Part shown: positions 40,002 to 50,190 of the stretch, in pieces
How positions within the stretch are numbered: the first letter of the stretch is position 1
Layout: the number at the start of each line of letters is the position of its first letter
NCBI GenBank assembly: GCA_020634755.1
Contig: JACKBC010000023.1
Location: 36,553 to 100,552 of the forward strand
Reading direction: 5' to 3'
Length of the DNA: 64,000 bases
DNA from: Caldilineaceae bacterium
GTDB taxonomy: Bacteria; Chloroflexota; Anaerolineae; Caldilineales; Caldilineaceae
Made by a program: the position numbers and the translations under genes
The notes under the pieces: generated by a model
What the model was told of the DNA's origin: nothing
The model's input: only the letters and a program-made list of their open reading frames with translations
The model's database searches: none

Positions 40002-41597
40002 TCATCGAACCATGAATGTGGCTTGCACTTCATCGCTCTCTTGATAGCCAATGCGGATGGCTTTGGCGCGCATCTGCGTGGCGCCGGTGGGCAGACGCAA
40101 CGGTTCGTGATAGAGCTGCCAATGAACGTTGTCTCCCTCCTCAACTGTATAGGCTATGGATGCGCCCTGGGTATTGCTCTGCATTTGCAACAGGATCGGC
40201 CCCTCAAACTCGCCCCCATCGGGACTGTCAGCCAACCCAAAATTGTTGCCGCCCAACGCCAAAAACAGGGGAGGCAGCGTCAGCGGCTGCACGCCGTCCG
40301 GCCACATCTGGCGCACCATCACATCTTCAGGAATCAAGCCCAGATCGTTGACCTCGCGTTGCCACGCATCCAACGCGGCGCGCAGCCGGGCCAGTTCATC
40401 GGCATAAGCGGGTTCAGCGGCCAGATTGTGAATTTCATGGGGATCGGCCGCGGTGTCGTATAACTCTTCGGCAGGACGCTGGCCCTGCATAAGTTGCGCC
40501 GCTGGCCCAGTTAACTCACCCGCTGCATGCAGACGCCACAGTTCCTGCATAATGGGATGGATGTTGCGATAACGGTTGTAGCGCATATAGGGCTCTTCGG
40601 GATGATAGTGGCGCATATATTTGAAGCGCTGGTCGCGCACGGCCCGCGTGGTGTCATACATTTCATCGTAGCGGTCGCGGGCGGCAAAAACGTATTGACG
40701 CGGCGGCGCGGCCTTTGCGCCCAGAAAGGGCTGCCCCTGCAGATGATATGGCAACTCCACCCCACAAATTGACAGCACCGTCGGCCCCAGGTCCACCGTG
40801 CTGACCAGCTGTGCGCTGACCGCGCCGGGCTCCAGCACGCCGGGCCAGCGCACAATCAGCGGGCTGCGAATGCCCGAATCATAGGGCCAGCGCTTGCCGC
40901 GCGGCATGGGGCCGTGGTCGGTCCAGATAAAGACCACCGTATTCTCTGCCAGCCCGTCCTCTGCCAGCTCCGCCAGAATTTCGCCTAGTCGCCGGTCGTT
41001 GGCTTCGATGTTGGCGTACATGCGGGCCAGGGCGCGCCGCACCTTGGGCGTATCGGGAAAATAGGGCGGCACTTCAATTTTGTCCAGATCAACGTCGAGA
41101 TCGGGCCATTTGTCTTCCCACATGCCGCTCTCGTGGGTTTGGGTCAGATTCCAGACGGCAAAGAAAGGCTGCTGCGGGTCGGGACGATTGCGCCAGTGAC
41201 CGCGCGAGCTGCAATCGTCCCAAGCGGTGACGGGCGGGGCAAATTGGTAATCCGTTTTGGCGTTGTTGGTGCAATAATAACCGGCGGCGCGCAGATATTC
41301 GGGAAAGCATTTGACGTAGTGGGGCGCCACCGCCTCGTAATTGTGCGGGAAATCATAGTTGGCGCCCGTACTGGTGCGGTGATGGTGCGTGCCAATGGAA
41401 ACTGGATACATGCCGGTGATCACCGCGCTGCGCGCCGGGCTACAGACCGGCGCCGTGGAAAAAGCGTGGGTCCACAGGCACCCCTCGGCGGCCAACCGGT
41501 CCAGATTGGGGGTATGCGCCACCGGGTCGCCATAGCAACCAAAATAAGGATAGCAATCCTCAAACGAAACCCAAAGGATATTTGGTTTTTGCTGCAT
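40002..41597 (-). CDS. sulfatase
   Basis: 531 residues from ATG 41597. The sulfatase motif C-S-P-A-R with Cys52 (to be converted to formylglycine) lies in 'APVCSPARSAVITGMYP'; metal-binding 'FEDCYPYFGCYG' and 'WTDHGPMPRGKR' complete the alkaline-phosphatase-like fold. The ~130-residue C-terminal region is beta-rich. No signal peptide, so the sulfated substrate may be an imported oligosaccharide. Such sulfatases often take part in degradation of sulfated algal polysaccharides. Confidence 0.9.
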   Translation of the reverse strand: MQQKPNILWVSFEDCYPYFGCYGDPVAHTPNLDRLAAEGCLWTHAFSTAPVCSPARSAVITGMYPVSIGTHHHRTSTGANYDFPHNYEAVAPHYVKCFPEYLRAAGYYCTNNAKTDYQFAPPVTAWDDCSSRGHWRNRPDPQQPFFAVWNLTQTHESGMWEDKWPDLDVDLDKIEVPPYFPDTPKVRRALARMYANIEANDRRLGEILAELAEDGLAENTVVFIWTDHGPMPRGKRWPYDSGIRSPLIVRWPGVLEPGAVSAQLVSTVDLGPTVLSICGVELPYHLQGQPFLGAKAAPPRQYVFAARDRYDEMYDTTRAVRDQRFKYMRHYHPEEPYMRYNRYRNIHPIMQELWRLHAAGELTGPAAQLMQGQRPAEELYDTAADPHEIHNLAAEPAYADELARLRAALDAWQREVNDLGLIPEDVMVRQMWPDGVQPLTLPPLFLALGGNNFGLADSPDGGEFEGPILLQMQSNTQGASIAYTVEEGDNVHWQLYHEPLRLPTGATQMRAKAIRIGYQESDEVQATFMVR

Positions 41598-42085
41598 TCC
41601 GTTACCACCATTCGTTATTTGCGGGCATTTGATTATACGCTGGGCATGACTCATGTTGGCGCTGTGCTGATCATGTATCGCCCCTGGCCGTTGAACCATT
41701 ATACACCTTGCCCAATCTGCTCACAACCCCTCGCGCCACATGCCCGCACTTGACGCCCCCTCGACTTTCGATTACGATTCTGCATATACTGTTTTACACA
41801 GGAACACCGATTTTCTTCTGAATCATCTTCTTTTCACTAGATGTCTGTTCGAAAATTCTCTGTACTGTATAGGAAATGTATGATGGCGGTTGTGCACAGC
41901 ACAGAGCCATCAGAGCACTGAAGGACTTACGCAAGCCTCGAGGAAATTGCCGATTCATCTCTGTGTGGCCCTCCTGGCAATTCACAGGCGCGCATAAGTC
42001 AGGACGTAATTTCCAGCGCGGCGCAGCGCGATCCTCACAGCTGATTTTTGGATAGACTTTCACACTCAACAAGGAGAAGCAAACT
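41598..42085. other. divergent intergenic region
   Basis: 488 bases between the sulfatase and the peptide-type binding protein. It contains a TATGATGGCGGTTGT motif (41879-41893), also found at 11508-11522, within a weak hairpin. No ORF is supported. Promoters for both genes are expected here but none is clear enough to call. Confidence 0.4.
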
Positions 42086-43744
42086 ATGTTGCAACGAAAC
42101 TTACGGCGCAGCGGCAGCTATTTGCTGGCCATGTTGCTCGTTTTGGGCATATTGGCCGGCTGTGCAGCGCCGGCAGCCCAGACAGGCAGCGAGGCCAGCA
42201 GTAGCGAGACCGCAGCGGAACCGGCGGCGTCAGACGAAGTTACGCGCGCCAACACGCTGATTTTTGCTGCCGACCTGACCGACCTGATCTCGCTGGACCC
42301 GGCCGTGGCCTATGAGTTTGGCGGTATTCAGGTGGTGGGCAGCATATACGAGACGCTGGTCGGCTTTGAGCCGGGCAACGCCGAAATTCAGCCGCTGCTG
42401 GCCGAATCGTGGGACGTGGCCGAGGATGGCGACATGTGGGTACTCACGTTCCATCTGAACCCCAACGCCAAATTTGCCAGCGGCAACCCGGTTACGGCGC
42501 AGGATGTACTCTATTCGTGGAGCCGCGCCATTGACCTGAACATGTCGCCGGCCTTCCTCTTCACCGATGTTTCGCAGCTGACCAAAGAGAACATGGCCGC
42601 CGTGGACGACCAGACCTTTGAGGTCAAGTTGCCCAAAAGCGTGAGCCCGCCGGTTTTTCTGTCCATCATCAGTTTTAGCCTGGCCGCCGTGGTGGAGCAG
42701 GCCGTGGTGGAAGCCAATGCCGGTGACGACATGGGTTCAAGCTGGTTAAATGACAACTCGGCGGGCAGCGGCGCCTATGTGCTGGACGCGTGGGATCGCA
42801 GCGTGAGCGTTACGCTCAACGCCAATCCCAACTACTGGGGCGCAGCGCCGGCCATGAAGCGCGTGGTCATGCAGAACACGCCGGAACTGGCCAATTTGCA
42901 GGCCGCCATTGAGACCGGCGATGCCGACATTGTGCAGGACTTGGGGCCGGAGCAGGTTGAGGTGTTGCAGGGCAACCCCGATATTCAATTGGTTTCTGGC
43001 CAATCCACAGGGCTGGCCTACATAGGGCTCAACGCCACCGAGCCGCCGTTGGACAATCCCGACGTGCGCGAGGCCATCCGCTACGCCATCAACTACGACG
43101 AGCTGATTGCATTGCTCAAGGGCAATGCCCAACTGGTACAGGAATTCATCCCCATTGGCTTCTTGGGCCACACGGGTGAAAATCCCTTTACGCAAGATAT
43201 TGAAAAATCCAAGGAATTGCTGGCCAAGGCCGGCGTAGCCGAAGGCACCGAGATCGATGCAATGGTGCCGGTGGGTACTGGCCCTGGCGGTATCGAGTGG
43301 AGCACCTTGGCGGCCAAGATTCAGAACGATCTGGCGCAAGTAGGTCTGGTGCTCAATTTGCAACAATTGCAATCGTCCGAACTACTCAATGTCTACCGCG
43401 CCCAAGAAGGCAAGGCGGTCTTTATGAGCTGGGGGCCGGACTTCCCCGATCCCGACGGCAACGCCACGCCCTTTACCAACTATGAGGCGCGCTCGCTGGC
43501 CTGGCGCAACGAATGGGATGACGCCAAAGCCATTGAGATGAGCAAGGCCGCCGCCGCCGAGCAAGACCCAACCAAGCGCATTGAGCTATACAAAGAGCTG
43601 ACCGAATATGTGCAGCACAATGGACCATATGTGCTGCTCTATCAGCCGACCACTACGTTTGGCCTGCGCAGCAACGTGCATGGCTTTGTCTATGATCCAG
43701 TCGATACCCCAAGCATTACGTTTGCGCTGATCACAAAAGAGTAG
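42086..43744 (+). CDS. ABC transporter substrate-binding lipoprotein (DppA/OppA family)
   Basis: 552 residues. Lipobox L-A-G-C (Cys26) then a Ser/Glu/Ala-rich linker; the SBP-family-5 signature ('LLAESWDVAEDGDMWVLTFHLNPNAKFASGNPVTAQDVLYSWSRA') follows. It binds oligopeptides, nickel or oligosaccharides outside the membrane. The permeases follow at 43852 and 44863; no ATPase gene is present, so it is encoded elsewhere. A 23-bp imperfect hairpin (43750-43811) separates it from the permease. Confidence 0.9.
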   Translation: MLQRNLRRSGSYLLAMLLVLGILAGCAAPAAQTGSEASSSETAAEPAASDEVTRANTLIFAADLTDLISLDPAVAYEFGGIQVVGSIYETLVGFEPGNAEIQPLLAESWDVAEDGDMWVLTFHLNPNAKFASGNPVTAQDVLYSWSRAIDLNMSPAFLFTDVSQLTKENMAAVDDQTFEVKLPKSVSPPVFLSIISFSLAAVVEQAVVEANAGDDMGSSWLNDNSAGSGAYVLDAWDRSVSVTLNANPNYWGAAPAMKRVVMQNTPELANLQAAIETGDADIVQDLGPEQVEVLQGNPDIQLVSGQSTGLAYIGLNATEPPLDNPDVREAIRYAINYDELIALLKGNAQLVQEFIPIGFLGHTGENPFTQDIEKSKELLAKAGVAEGTEIDAMVPVGTGPGGIEWSTLAAKIQNDLAQVGLVLNLQQLQSSELLNVYRAQEGKAVFMSWGPDFPDPDGNATPFTNYEARSLAWRNEWDDAKAIEMSKAAAAEQDPTKRIELYKELTEYVQHNGPYVLLYQPTTTFGLRSNVHGFVYDPVDTPSITFALITKE

Positions 43745-43749
43745 AAGCG

Positions 43750-43811
43750 GTGGAGGAGTAGGGGAGTGGAGGGAATCTCGTCAACGTTCCTCCACTTCTC
43801 TACTCCTCCAC
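43750..43811. repeat. GGAG-rich inverted repeat between binding protein and permease
   Basis: GTGGAGGAGTAGGGGAGTGGAGG (23 bases) at 43750-43772 and its complement at 43789-43811 match at 21 of 23 positions. An intra-operon hairpin at this position often adjusts expression of the binding protein relative to the permeases. Confidence 0.6.
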
Positions 43812-43851
43812 TCTCCTACTCCTCTACTCCCAATCACCGATCACGAAACCC

Positions 43852-44859
43852 ATGACTCGCTTCATCATCCGCCGTTTGGCCGGGCTCATCTTTGTGATGC
43901 TTGGCGTCTCGACCATGACATTTATGTTGGCCCAGTTGGTGCCGGTGGATCCGGCGGCCAATGCGCTGGGCCAGAACGCGCGCCCAGAGCAGATTGAAGC
44001 CTACCGCACAAAAATGGGGCTGGACCGACCGGTGGTCGAACAGTATCTGACCTATTTGCGGCGGCTGCTGAGCGGCGATTTGGGCGAGTCGATCCGCACG
44101 CGGCGCGCCGTGCTGCTGGACCTGCGCGACTATCTGCCGGCCACCATTGAGTTAGCCATGGCGTCGCTGGTGGTGTCGCTGCTGGTGGGGATTCCGCTGG
44201 GCATGTGGGCGGCCATCAATCGCAACCAGTGGAACGATGGTTTTGCGCGCGTGCTGGCGCTGCTGGGCGGTTCGCTGCCGGTCTTTTACGTGGGGCTGCT
44301 GCTGCTGGGGCTTTTCTATCGCCAGCTGCAATGGCTGCCGGGACCGGGCCGGCTCGATTCCACCCTAAATCCGCCCGCTGATATTACCGGCCTTTTCACC
44401 GTGGATTCACTGCTCACCGGCAACTGGCCCGTCTTTCAAAACAGCCTGGCCCATCTGATTCTACCGGCGATTACGCTGGGCGCATTTTCCACGGCGGTGC
44501 TGGTGCGCATGACGCGTTCGGCCATGCTGGAAGTGCTGGCCCAGGACTATGTGCGCACGGCCAACGCCAAAGGGCTCAGCTATCGCACGGTGGTCTGGCG
44601 GCACGTGTTGAAAAACGCCATGCCGCCAGTGCTCACCACCATTGGGATTATTTTTGGCAGCCTGCTCAGCGGCGCGGTGCTGACGGAAACCATCTTTAAC
44701 TGGCCGGGGCTGGGGCGCTACGCCACCACGTCTGTAACCAGTTTGGACTTTCCGGCCGTAATGGGCGTGACGCTGGTGGCGGCCTTTATCTATCCGCTGG
44801 TCAACACAATAGTGGACATTGGATATCGCTTTATTGACCCTCGCATACAGTCGGAGTAG
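43852..44859 (+). CDS. dipeptide/oligopeptide-type ABC permease (DppB family)
   Basis: 335 residues with six transmembrane helices and the DppB start 'RFIIRRLAGLIFVMLGVSTMTFMLAQLVP'. The cytoplasmic EAA-like loop is 'DYVRTANAKGLSYRTVVWRHVLKNAMPPV' near 235-265. It pairs with the DppC-type permease at 44863, four bases after. Confidence 0.92.
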   Translation: MTRFIIRRLAGLIFVMLGVSTMTFMLAQLVPVDPAANALGQNARPEQIEAYRTKMGLDRPVVEQYLTYLRRLLSGDLGESIRTRRAVLLDLRDYLPATIELAMASLVVSLLVGIPLGMWAAINRNQWNDGFARVLALLGGSLPVFYVGLLLLGLFYRQLQWLPGPGRLDSTLNPPADITGLFTVDSLLTGNWPVFQNSLAHLILPAITLGAFSTAVLVRMTRSAMLEVLAQDYVRTANAKGLSYRTVVWRHVLKNAMPPVLTTIGIIFGSLLSGAVLTETIFNWPGLGRYATTSVTSLDFPAVMGVTLVAAFIYPLVNTIVDIGYRFIDPRIQSE

Positions 44860-44862
44860 GGC

Positions 44863-45714
44863 ATGGAACTTTCCGCACCCCGTGGTTTTGACCTATGGCG
44901 TCGTCTGCGCCACGAGCCAACGGCCGCCTTTGGGCTGGCCATTTTGCTGATCTTTATTCCCCTGGCGCTCTGCGCGCCGCTGATCAGTCCATACGATCCG
45001 CTCTTTCAAAATATCTCGGCCAGCCTGACGCCGCCCTCGGCCGATTATTGGCTGGGCACCGATAAGCTGGGGCGCGATCTGCTCAGCCGCATGTTGTACG
45101 GCGCCCGCATTTCGCTCTGGGTGGGCACGGCCGTGGTGCTGTCTGCGGGGATGATCGGCACGCTGGCTGGGCTGTTGGCCGGCTATTTGCGCGGCTGGGT
45201 GGATGAAGTGCTCATGCGCGTCACCGACATCTTCTTTGCCTTCCCCAGCCTGATTTTGGCCATGGCCATTGCCGGCGCCTTGGGGCCCAGCCTGCGTAAT
45301 GCGCTCATTGCGCTGGTGGTGGTCACCTGGCCCGTCTATGCACGCTTGATTCGCGGGCAGGTGCTCTCATTGCGCGAGCAGGAGTTTGTCTCGGCGGCGC
45401 GCGCCAGCGGCAGCCAACACCGACGCATTATCCTACGCCACCTGCTGCCCAATACGCTAGCGCCGCTGCTGGTGCAGGCCAGCTTTGACGTGGGCACCAC
45501 CATCTTGAGCGTGGCCGGGCTCTCGTTTATCGGCTTTGGCGCACAGCCACCGCTGCCCGAATGGGGCGTCATGATCAGCGAAGGGCGCAACTACATCACC
45601 ACCCAGTGGTGGCTGACGGGCGTGCCCGCCATGGGGATTCTGCTGCTGGTGGCCGCCTTTAATCTGTTCGGTGATGGCCTGCGCGACATTTTGGACCCGC
45701 GCCTGCGGCGCTAA
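44863..45714 (+). CDS. dipeptide/oligopeptide-type ABC permease (DppC family)
   Basis: 283 residues. DppC pattern: N-terminal cytoplasmic region, 'LGTDKLGRDLLSRMLYGARISL' before the second helix, and EAA loop 'EFVSAARASGSQHRRIILRHLLPN'. Forms the pore together with DppB. Starts at ATG 44863, three bases after the previous stop, so co-translated. Confidence 0.92.
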   Translation: MELSAPRGFDLWRRLRHEPTAAFGLAILLIFIPLALCAPLISPYDPLFQNISASLTPPSADYWLGTDKLGRDLLSRMLYGARISLWVGTAVVLSAGMIGTLAGLLAGYLRGWVDEVLMRVTDIFFAFPSLILAMAIAGALGPSLRNALIALVVVTWPVYARLIRGQVLSLREQEFVSAARASGSQHRRIILRHLLPNTLAPLLVQASFDVGTTILSVAGLSFIGFGAQPPLPEWGVMISEGRNYITTQWWLTGVPAMGILLLVAAFNLFGDGLRDILDPRLRR

Positions 45715-45864
45715 AAGAAGCAGCCAATTCATTGGGCTCCTGATAGTGAAAAACCCTCCCATTGGGCTATAATAAACATTCAAAGCTGATGCGGCTTCTA
45801 ACGGTCCGTCAGTCATCATCAAATCATTTCCCCGAATCATCTCACCCCAAGGAGAAATTCACCC

Positions 45865-46773
45865 TTGATTCGCAAATGGATTGGCCGTCCCCTGCTGTGG
45901 CAGGAGTATCGCGACGGCTATATTTTTATTCTGCCCTGGCTGCTGGGTTTTCTCATCTTTGTGGCCGGCCCCATGATCGCGTCGCTGCTCATCAGCTTTA
46001 CGCGCTGGGAGATTGTGACGCCGGCGCGCTGGGTCGGGCTGGAGCAATATACCAAGCTCTTTGCCGATGACCGCTTTTATTTAAGCCTCTACAATACGGC
46101 TTACTATGTTTTCCTGGGCGTGCCGCTACATCTACTGCTGGCGTTGCTGGCCGCCATGGCCATGAATTTAAACATACGCGGCATCCGTTTTTATCGCACC
46201 GTCTATTTCCTGCCCAGCATTACACCCGTCGTGGCCAGTTCGCTGCTTTGGTTGTGGATTTTCAACCCTGAGTTTGGGCTGGCCAATTCAGCGCTATCCG
46301 CCCTGGGGTTGCCGCGCCTCTTCTGGCTGCAAGACCCCCGGCTGGCCAAAGCGGCCTTTATCATTATGAGTTTCTGGAACATCGGCGGCCAAATGGTGAT
46401 TCTGCTGGCCGGGCTCAAAGGGATTCCGCCCGCGCTCTATGAAGCAGCGCATATTGACGGCGCCGGCGCATGGGCTTCGTTCCGCAATATTACGCTGCCC
46501 ATGCTGTCGCCCGCCATCTTCTTTAACCTGATTCTGGCCATTATCGGCGCGTTTCAGGTCTTTACGCAGGCATATATTATTACGCAGGGTGGGCCGGAAA
46601 ACGCCACGCTTTTCTACGTGCTCTATCTCTACCGGGCGGCGTTTGAGAATTTCCGCATGGGCTACGCCTCTGCGCTGGCCTGGGTGCTCTTTATTATTAT
46701 CCTCATTTTCACCTACATTCAGTTCAAGCTGTCTGATCGCTGGGTCTTTTACGAAGGGGAAGTGAAGGAATGA
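45865..46773 (+). CDS. sugar-type ABC permease (MalF/UgpA family)
   Basis: 302 residues from TTG 45865 with AAGGAG nine bases upstream. Six transmembrane helices; EAA motif 'EAAHIDGAGAWASFRNITLPML' near 192-213. It imports a sugar or glycerol-phosphate type substrate with the partner permease. Neither a binding protein nor an ATPase gene lies nearby. Confidence 0.9.
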   Translation: MIRKWIGRPLLWQEYRDGYIFILPWLLGFLIFVAGPMIASLLISFTRWEIVTPARWVGLEQYTKLFADDRFYLSLYNTAYYVFLGVPLHLLLALLAAMAMNLNIRGIRFYRTVYFLPSITPVVASSLLWLWIFNPEFGLANSALSALGLPRLFWLQDPRLAKAAFIIMSFWNIGGQMVILLAGLKGIPPALYEAAHIDGAGAWASFRNITLPMLSPAIFFNLILAIIGAFQVFTQAYIITQGGPENATLFYVLYLYRAAFENFRMGYASALAWVLFIIILIFTYIQFKLSDRWVFYEGEVKE

Positions 46774-47636
46774 TCACAATTCGACGCAACCGCATTGGGA
46801 CCGGCCACCTGCCGGTGTGGCAGGAACTGCTTTGGCAACTGCTGCTGGCCGCGATTGGCATTGTCATGCTGGCGCCGCTGGCCTGGCTCATCTCCACATC
46901 ACTCAAGGAGCCGGGCGCGATTTTCAAATTACCGCCGGTCTGGATCCCCAACCCGGTACGGCTGGCCAACTATCCCGAAGCATTGACCTCGCTGCCCTTT
47001 ATTCGTTTCTTCTTCAATACGCTAACCATCACCTTTTGGGCCACATTGGGCACGCTGGTCACGGCCTCCATGGCCGCGTATGCCTTTGCGCGGCTGCGCT
47101 TCCCGGGGCGCGGATTTCTCTTTGCGCTGGTGCTTTCCACGCTCATGCTGCCCAGCGTGGTGACGTTGATCCCCACCTTTATCCTTTTTCGCAATCTGCA
47201 CTGGATCGACACCTACTTGCCGCTGATCGTGCCCTTTTGGCTGGGCGGCGGCGCCTTCAATATCTTCCTGCTGCGCCAGTTTTTTCTCACCATTCCGCTG
47301 GAGCTGGATGAGGCGGCGCGCATTGACGGCGCCAGCAACTATCGGATTTACGCGCAAATTATCCTGCCGCTGGCCCAACCGGCGCTGGCCACCGTCAGCA
47401 TCTTTAGCATCATTGCCCACTGGAATGAGTTTGTGCTGCCGCTGATCTATCTGCACGATATGAACAAGTGGACCATGGCCATCGGATTGCAGGGCTTTTC
47501 CGACCTCTATTCGACCCAGTGGAATCTGCTCATGGCCGCATCCACGGTCATGCTGCTGCCGCTAATTATCCTCTTCTTTAGCGCCCAACGCTACTACTTG
47601 GAAGGGATTCAGATGTCGGGCATTGCGGGCCGGTAA
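46770..47636 (+). CDS. sugar-type ABC permease (MalG/UgpE family)
   Basis: 288 residues; ATG overlaps the previous stop (ATGA). Six transmembrane helices and EAA motif 'DEAARIDGASNYRIYAQIILPLAQP'. Completes the pore of a CUT1-type sugar importer. Confidence 0.9.
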   Translation: MITIRRNRIGTGHLPVWQELLWQLLLAAIGIVMLAPLAWLISTSLKEPGAIFKLPPVWIPNPVRLANYPEALTSLPFIRFFFNTLTITFWATLGTLVTASMAAYAFARLRFPGRGFLFALVLSTLMLPSVVTLIPTFILFRNLHWIDTYLPLIVPFWLGGGAFNIFLLRQFFLTIPLELDEAARIDGASNYRIYAQIILPLAQPALATVSIFSIIAHWNEFVLPLIYLHDMNKWTMAIGLQGFSDLYSTQWNLLMAASTVMLLPLIILFFSAQRYYLEGIQMSGIAGR

Positions 47637-47739
47637 ATTATTCGCAGTCCGCGGTCCTAAGTCCAAAATCGTGCGTCGTGTCGGTACTGTAGTCTGCTGA
47701 TAATGCGGACCGAACGACGGCAAAACAAAGGAGAGCACA

Positions 47740-49194
47740 ATGAAAGTTTTCAGCGGCGGCATTGCCACCGAAACCAACACATTCTCTCCCATGCCCACCG
47801 GCATGGCCGACTTTGATATTGTGCGCGCCGAATCGATCCCGGCTGAGGGCATCTCGCCCGCCATCGATCACTTTCACAAACGCACGGTCGAACGCGGCTG
47901 GGACTTTATCTTCAGTCTATATGCGAATGCGCAGCCGGCGGGGAATACGACGCGCGCCGCTTACGAAAGTCTGCGCGATGAGTTGCTGGAGCGATTGCGG
48001 GCCGCGCTACCGGTGGACATTGTGCTGCTTAACCTGCATGGCGCCATGGTGGCCGACGGCTATGATGACTGCGAGACCGACATGATCAATCGGGTGCGCG
48101 CGCTGGTGGGACCGGAGACCAAGATCGGGGTGGAACTGGATCTGCATTGCGATGTGACGCAGGAGATGATTACGCAGGCCGACGCCATTGTCATCTATAA
48201 AGAGTATCCGCACATCGACGTGGTCAATCGGGCCGACGATCTCTTTACGCTGATTGCCGATGCCGCCGAGGGCAAGACCCAGCCGACCATGGCGCTCTAT
48301 GATTGCAAGATGATCGGGCTCTTTGCCACGCCCTTTGAGCCCATGCGCGGGCTGGTGGATGAGATGCTGGCCATGGAGGGGCAGGATGGGATTCTTTCGG
48401 TGTCGCTGGCCCACTGCTTCCCCTGGTCCAACGTGCCGACCTGCGGCGCGGCAGCGCTGGCCATTACCGATGGCGATAAGGCCAAAGCCACCGCGGTGGC
48501 CGCCGAACTGGGCCAAAAGTTCTTCAGCCTGCGCCATGAGCTCGCCCCCAACAACCTCTCCATCGACGAGGTGCTGGATCAGGCGCTGACCATCAAAGAG
48601 TGGCCAGTGGTGGCCGCGGACCGGGCGGACAATCCCGGCGGCGGCGCGCCCAGCGATTCCACCTTTGTGCTGCGGCGGCTGCTGGAGCGGGGCATCGACA
48701 ATGCGGCCGTGGCGCTTATGTGGGACCCAATTGCGGTAAACGTGGCGATGGCCGGCGGGCTGGGCGCCACGCTCGACCTACGGCTGGGCGGCAAAATGGG
48801 ACCAGTCTCGGGCGATCCGCTGGATCTGCACGTCACCGTGACCGGCATTATCGAAAATATGATTCAGGAATGGCCGCAGCAGGGCGAACCCATGCGCATT
48901 CCGTGTGGCACCGCGGTCTGCCTGCACTGCAACGGCATCGACATCATCGTCAACACCAAGCGCGTCCAGGTCTTTGGCCCCATGGTCTTTACCAATTTCG
49001 GCATTGACATCAGCCAAAAACAGTTGCTCGTCGTCAAATCCAACCAGCACTTCTATGCGGGCTTTGAGCCGGTCGCGTCAGAGATCCTCTACATGGCTTC
49101 GCCCGGCTCAGTGGCGCCGCGCTTTACGCAAATCCCCTATACACGGGTCGATTTGCACAAGTTTCCGTGGGTGGAGAATCCCTTTATGGCCTAG
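47740..49194 (+). CDS. MlrC / M81 family metallopeptidase-like protein
   Basis: 484 residues. N-terminal 'GGIATETNTFSPMPTG' is the MlrC signature; 'VELDLHCDVTQEM' and 'EYPHIDVVNRA' provide metal-ligand His residues. In sphingomonads MlrC cleaves linearised microcystin; most homologues in other bacteria have unknown peptide or amide substrates. Co-directional with the sugar permeases, 100 bp apart. RBS AAAGGAGAG. Confidence 0.85.
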   Translation: MKVFSGGIATETNTFSPMPTGMADFDIVRAESIPAEGISPAIDHFHKRTVERGWDFIFSLYANAQPAGNTTRAAYESLRDELLERLRAALPVDIVLLNLHGAMVADGYDDCETDMINRVRALVGPETKIGVELDLHCDVTQEMITQADAIVIYKEYPHIDVVNRADDLFTLIADAAEGKTQPTMALYDCKMIGLFATPFEPMRGLVDEMLAMEGQDGILSVSLAHCFPWSNVPTCGAAALAITDGDKAKATAVAAELGQKFFSLRHELAPNNLSIDEVLDQALTIKEWPVVAADRADNPGGGAPSDSTFVLRRLLERGIDNAAVALMWDPIAVNVAMAGGLGATLDLRLGGKMGPVSGDPLDLHVTVTGIIENMIQEWPQQGEPMRIPCGTAVCLHCNGIDIIVNTKRVQVFGPMVFTNFGIDISQKQLLVVKSNQHFYAGFEPVASEILYMASPGSVAPRFTQIPYTRVDLHKFPWVENPFMA

Positions 49195-49317
49195 TGGCCG
49201 ATCATTATTAAGATGGATTATCGACACAGTCCTGACTAACTGCTACGAGGAGCGGGAGTTCATCATGAACTAAGATTCAAAGCACTACCTGAATCATGAC
49301 GTCTTTTGGGAGGAATG

Positions 49318-50190
49318 ATGGAAACCGCAGAAACTGCAGGAACCATTTTTGGCGACAAGCTTTATCAGCAACGGGCGCGGCGGGCGTTACCGCTTTTGGT
49401 TCGCCAGGCAATCGCTGGGCAAACAATCACCTATGAAGCATTGGCCCGTGAGCTAGAAATGCCCAACCCGCGAAATTTGAATTATGTATTGGCCAGCATT
49501 GGTGAGACGCTTAGCCAACTTTCGACTGAATGGAATCAAGCAATCCCAAAAATTCAAGCCCTGGTGGTCAACAAGAATTTGGGTATTCCAGGTGAAGGCA
49601 TTTTGCCATTTCTACCCGAACAGCAGAATTTTAGTCAATTGCCGCTCAAGCAAAAGCGGTCTATCGTCAATACCATTCTAAGCGAGGTATACGTTTATCC
49701 TCACTGGCCGAAAGTTCTTAGAGAACTATCACTTGACCCACCCAAACCTCTTGATCCAGATAAGGGAATAACGAAACTTTTCAACTCGCAGACCTACTTC
49801 GGAGGTGGTGAAGGTAAACAGCATAAAGCCTTGAAGGAAAGAGTCGCGGCCCATCCAGCATTGATTGGTCTTAAGCGCAATCCGATTTCGGTCAAAATAG
49901 AGCATATTTTGGCTTCTGGTGACAGTCTTGATATCCACTTTCTCTACAAGACGGAACGTGTTGCGGTTGAGGTAAAATCCGCCATTTCAACTGAGGCTGA
50001 CCTGCGGCGCGGGATGTTTCAATGCATTAAATATCAGGTAGTGATGGAAGCAGAGCATGCATTAGCGCAGGATGCAAAAGACATAAAGACGCTGCTTGTT
50101 GTTGAAGGTAGATTGAGTCCCGAGCTGGTGGCAGTTAAGAATACGCTTGGTGTTGAAGTCATAGAGTTAGATGAAAACACGAAATTATAG
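49318..50190 (+). CDS. PD-(D/E)XK nuclease-like protein
   Basis: 290 residues from ATG 49318 (GGGAGGA upstream; ATG 49315 is the alternative). The C-terminal part has the nuclease pattern 'GDSLDIHFLYKTERVAVEVKSA' (Asp-x-n-Glu-x-Lys near 205-224). The N-terminal 'QTITYEALARELEMPNPRNLNYVLASIGETL' resembles a winged-helix DNA-binding domain. No methyltransferase is nearby, so a defence role is possible but not shown. Lower GC than its neighbours. Confidence 0.6.
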   Translation: METAETAGTIFGDKLYQQRARRALPLLVRQAIAGQTITYEALARELEMPNPRNLNYVLASIGETLSQLSTEWNQAIPKIQALVVNKNLGIPGEGILPFLPEQQNFSQLPLKQKRSIVNTILSEVYVYPHWPKVLRELSLDPPKPLDPDKGITKLFNSQTYFGGGEGKQHKALKERVAAHPALIGLKRNPISVKIEHILASGDSLDIHFLYKTERVAVEVKSAISTEADLRRGMFQCIKYQVVMEAEHALAQDAKDIKTLLVVEGRLSPELVAVKNTLGVEVIELDENTKL

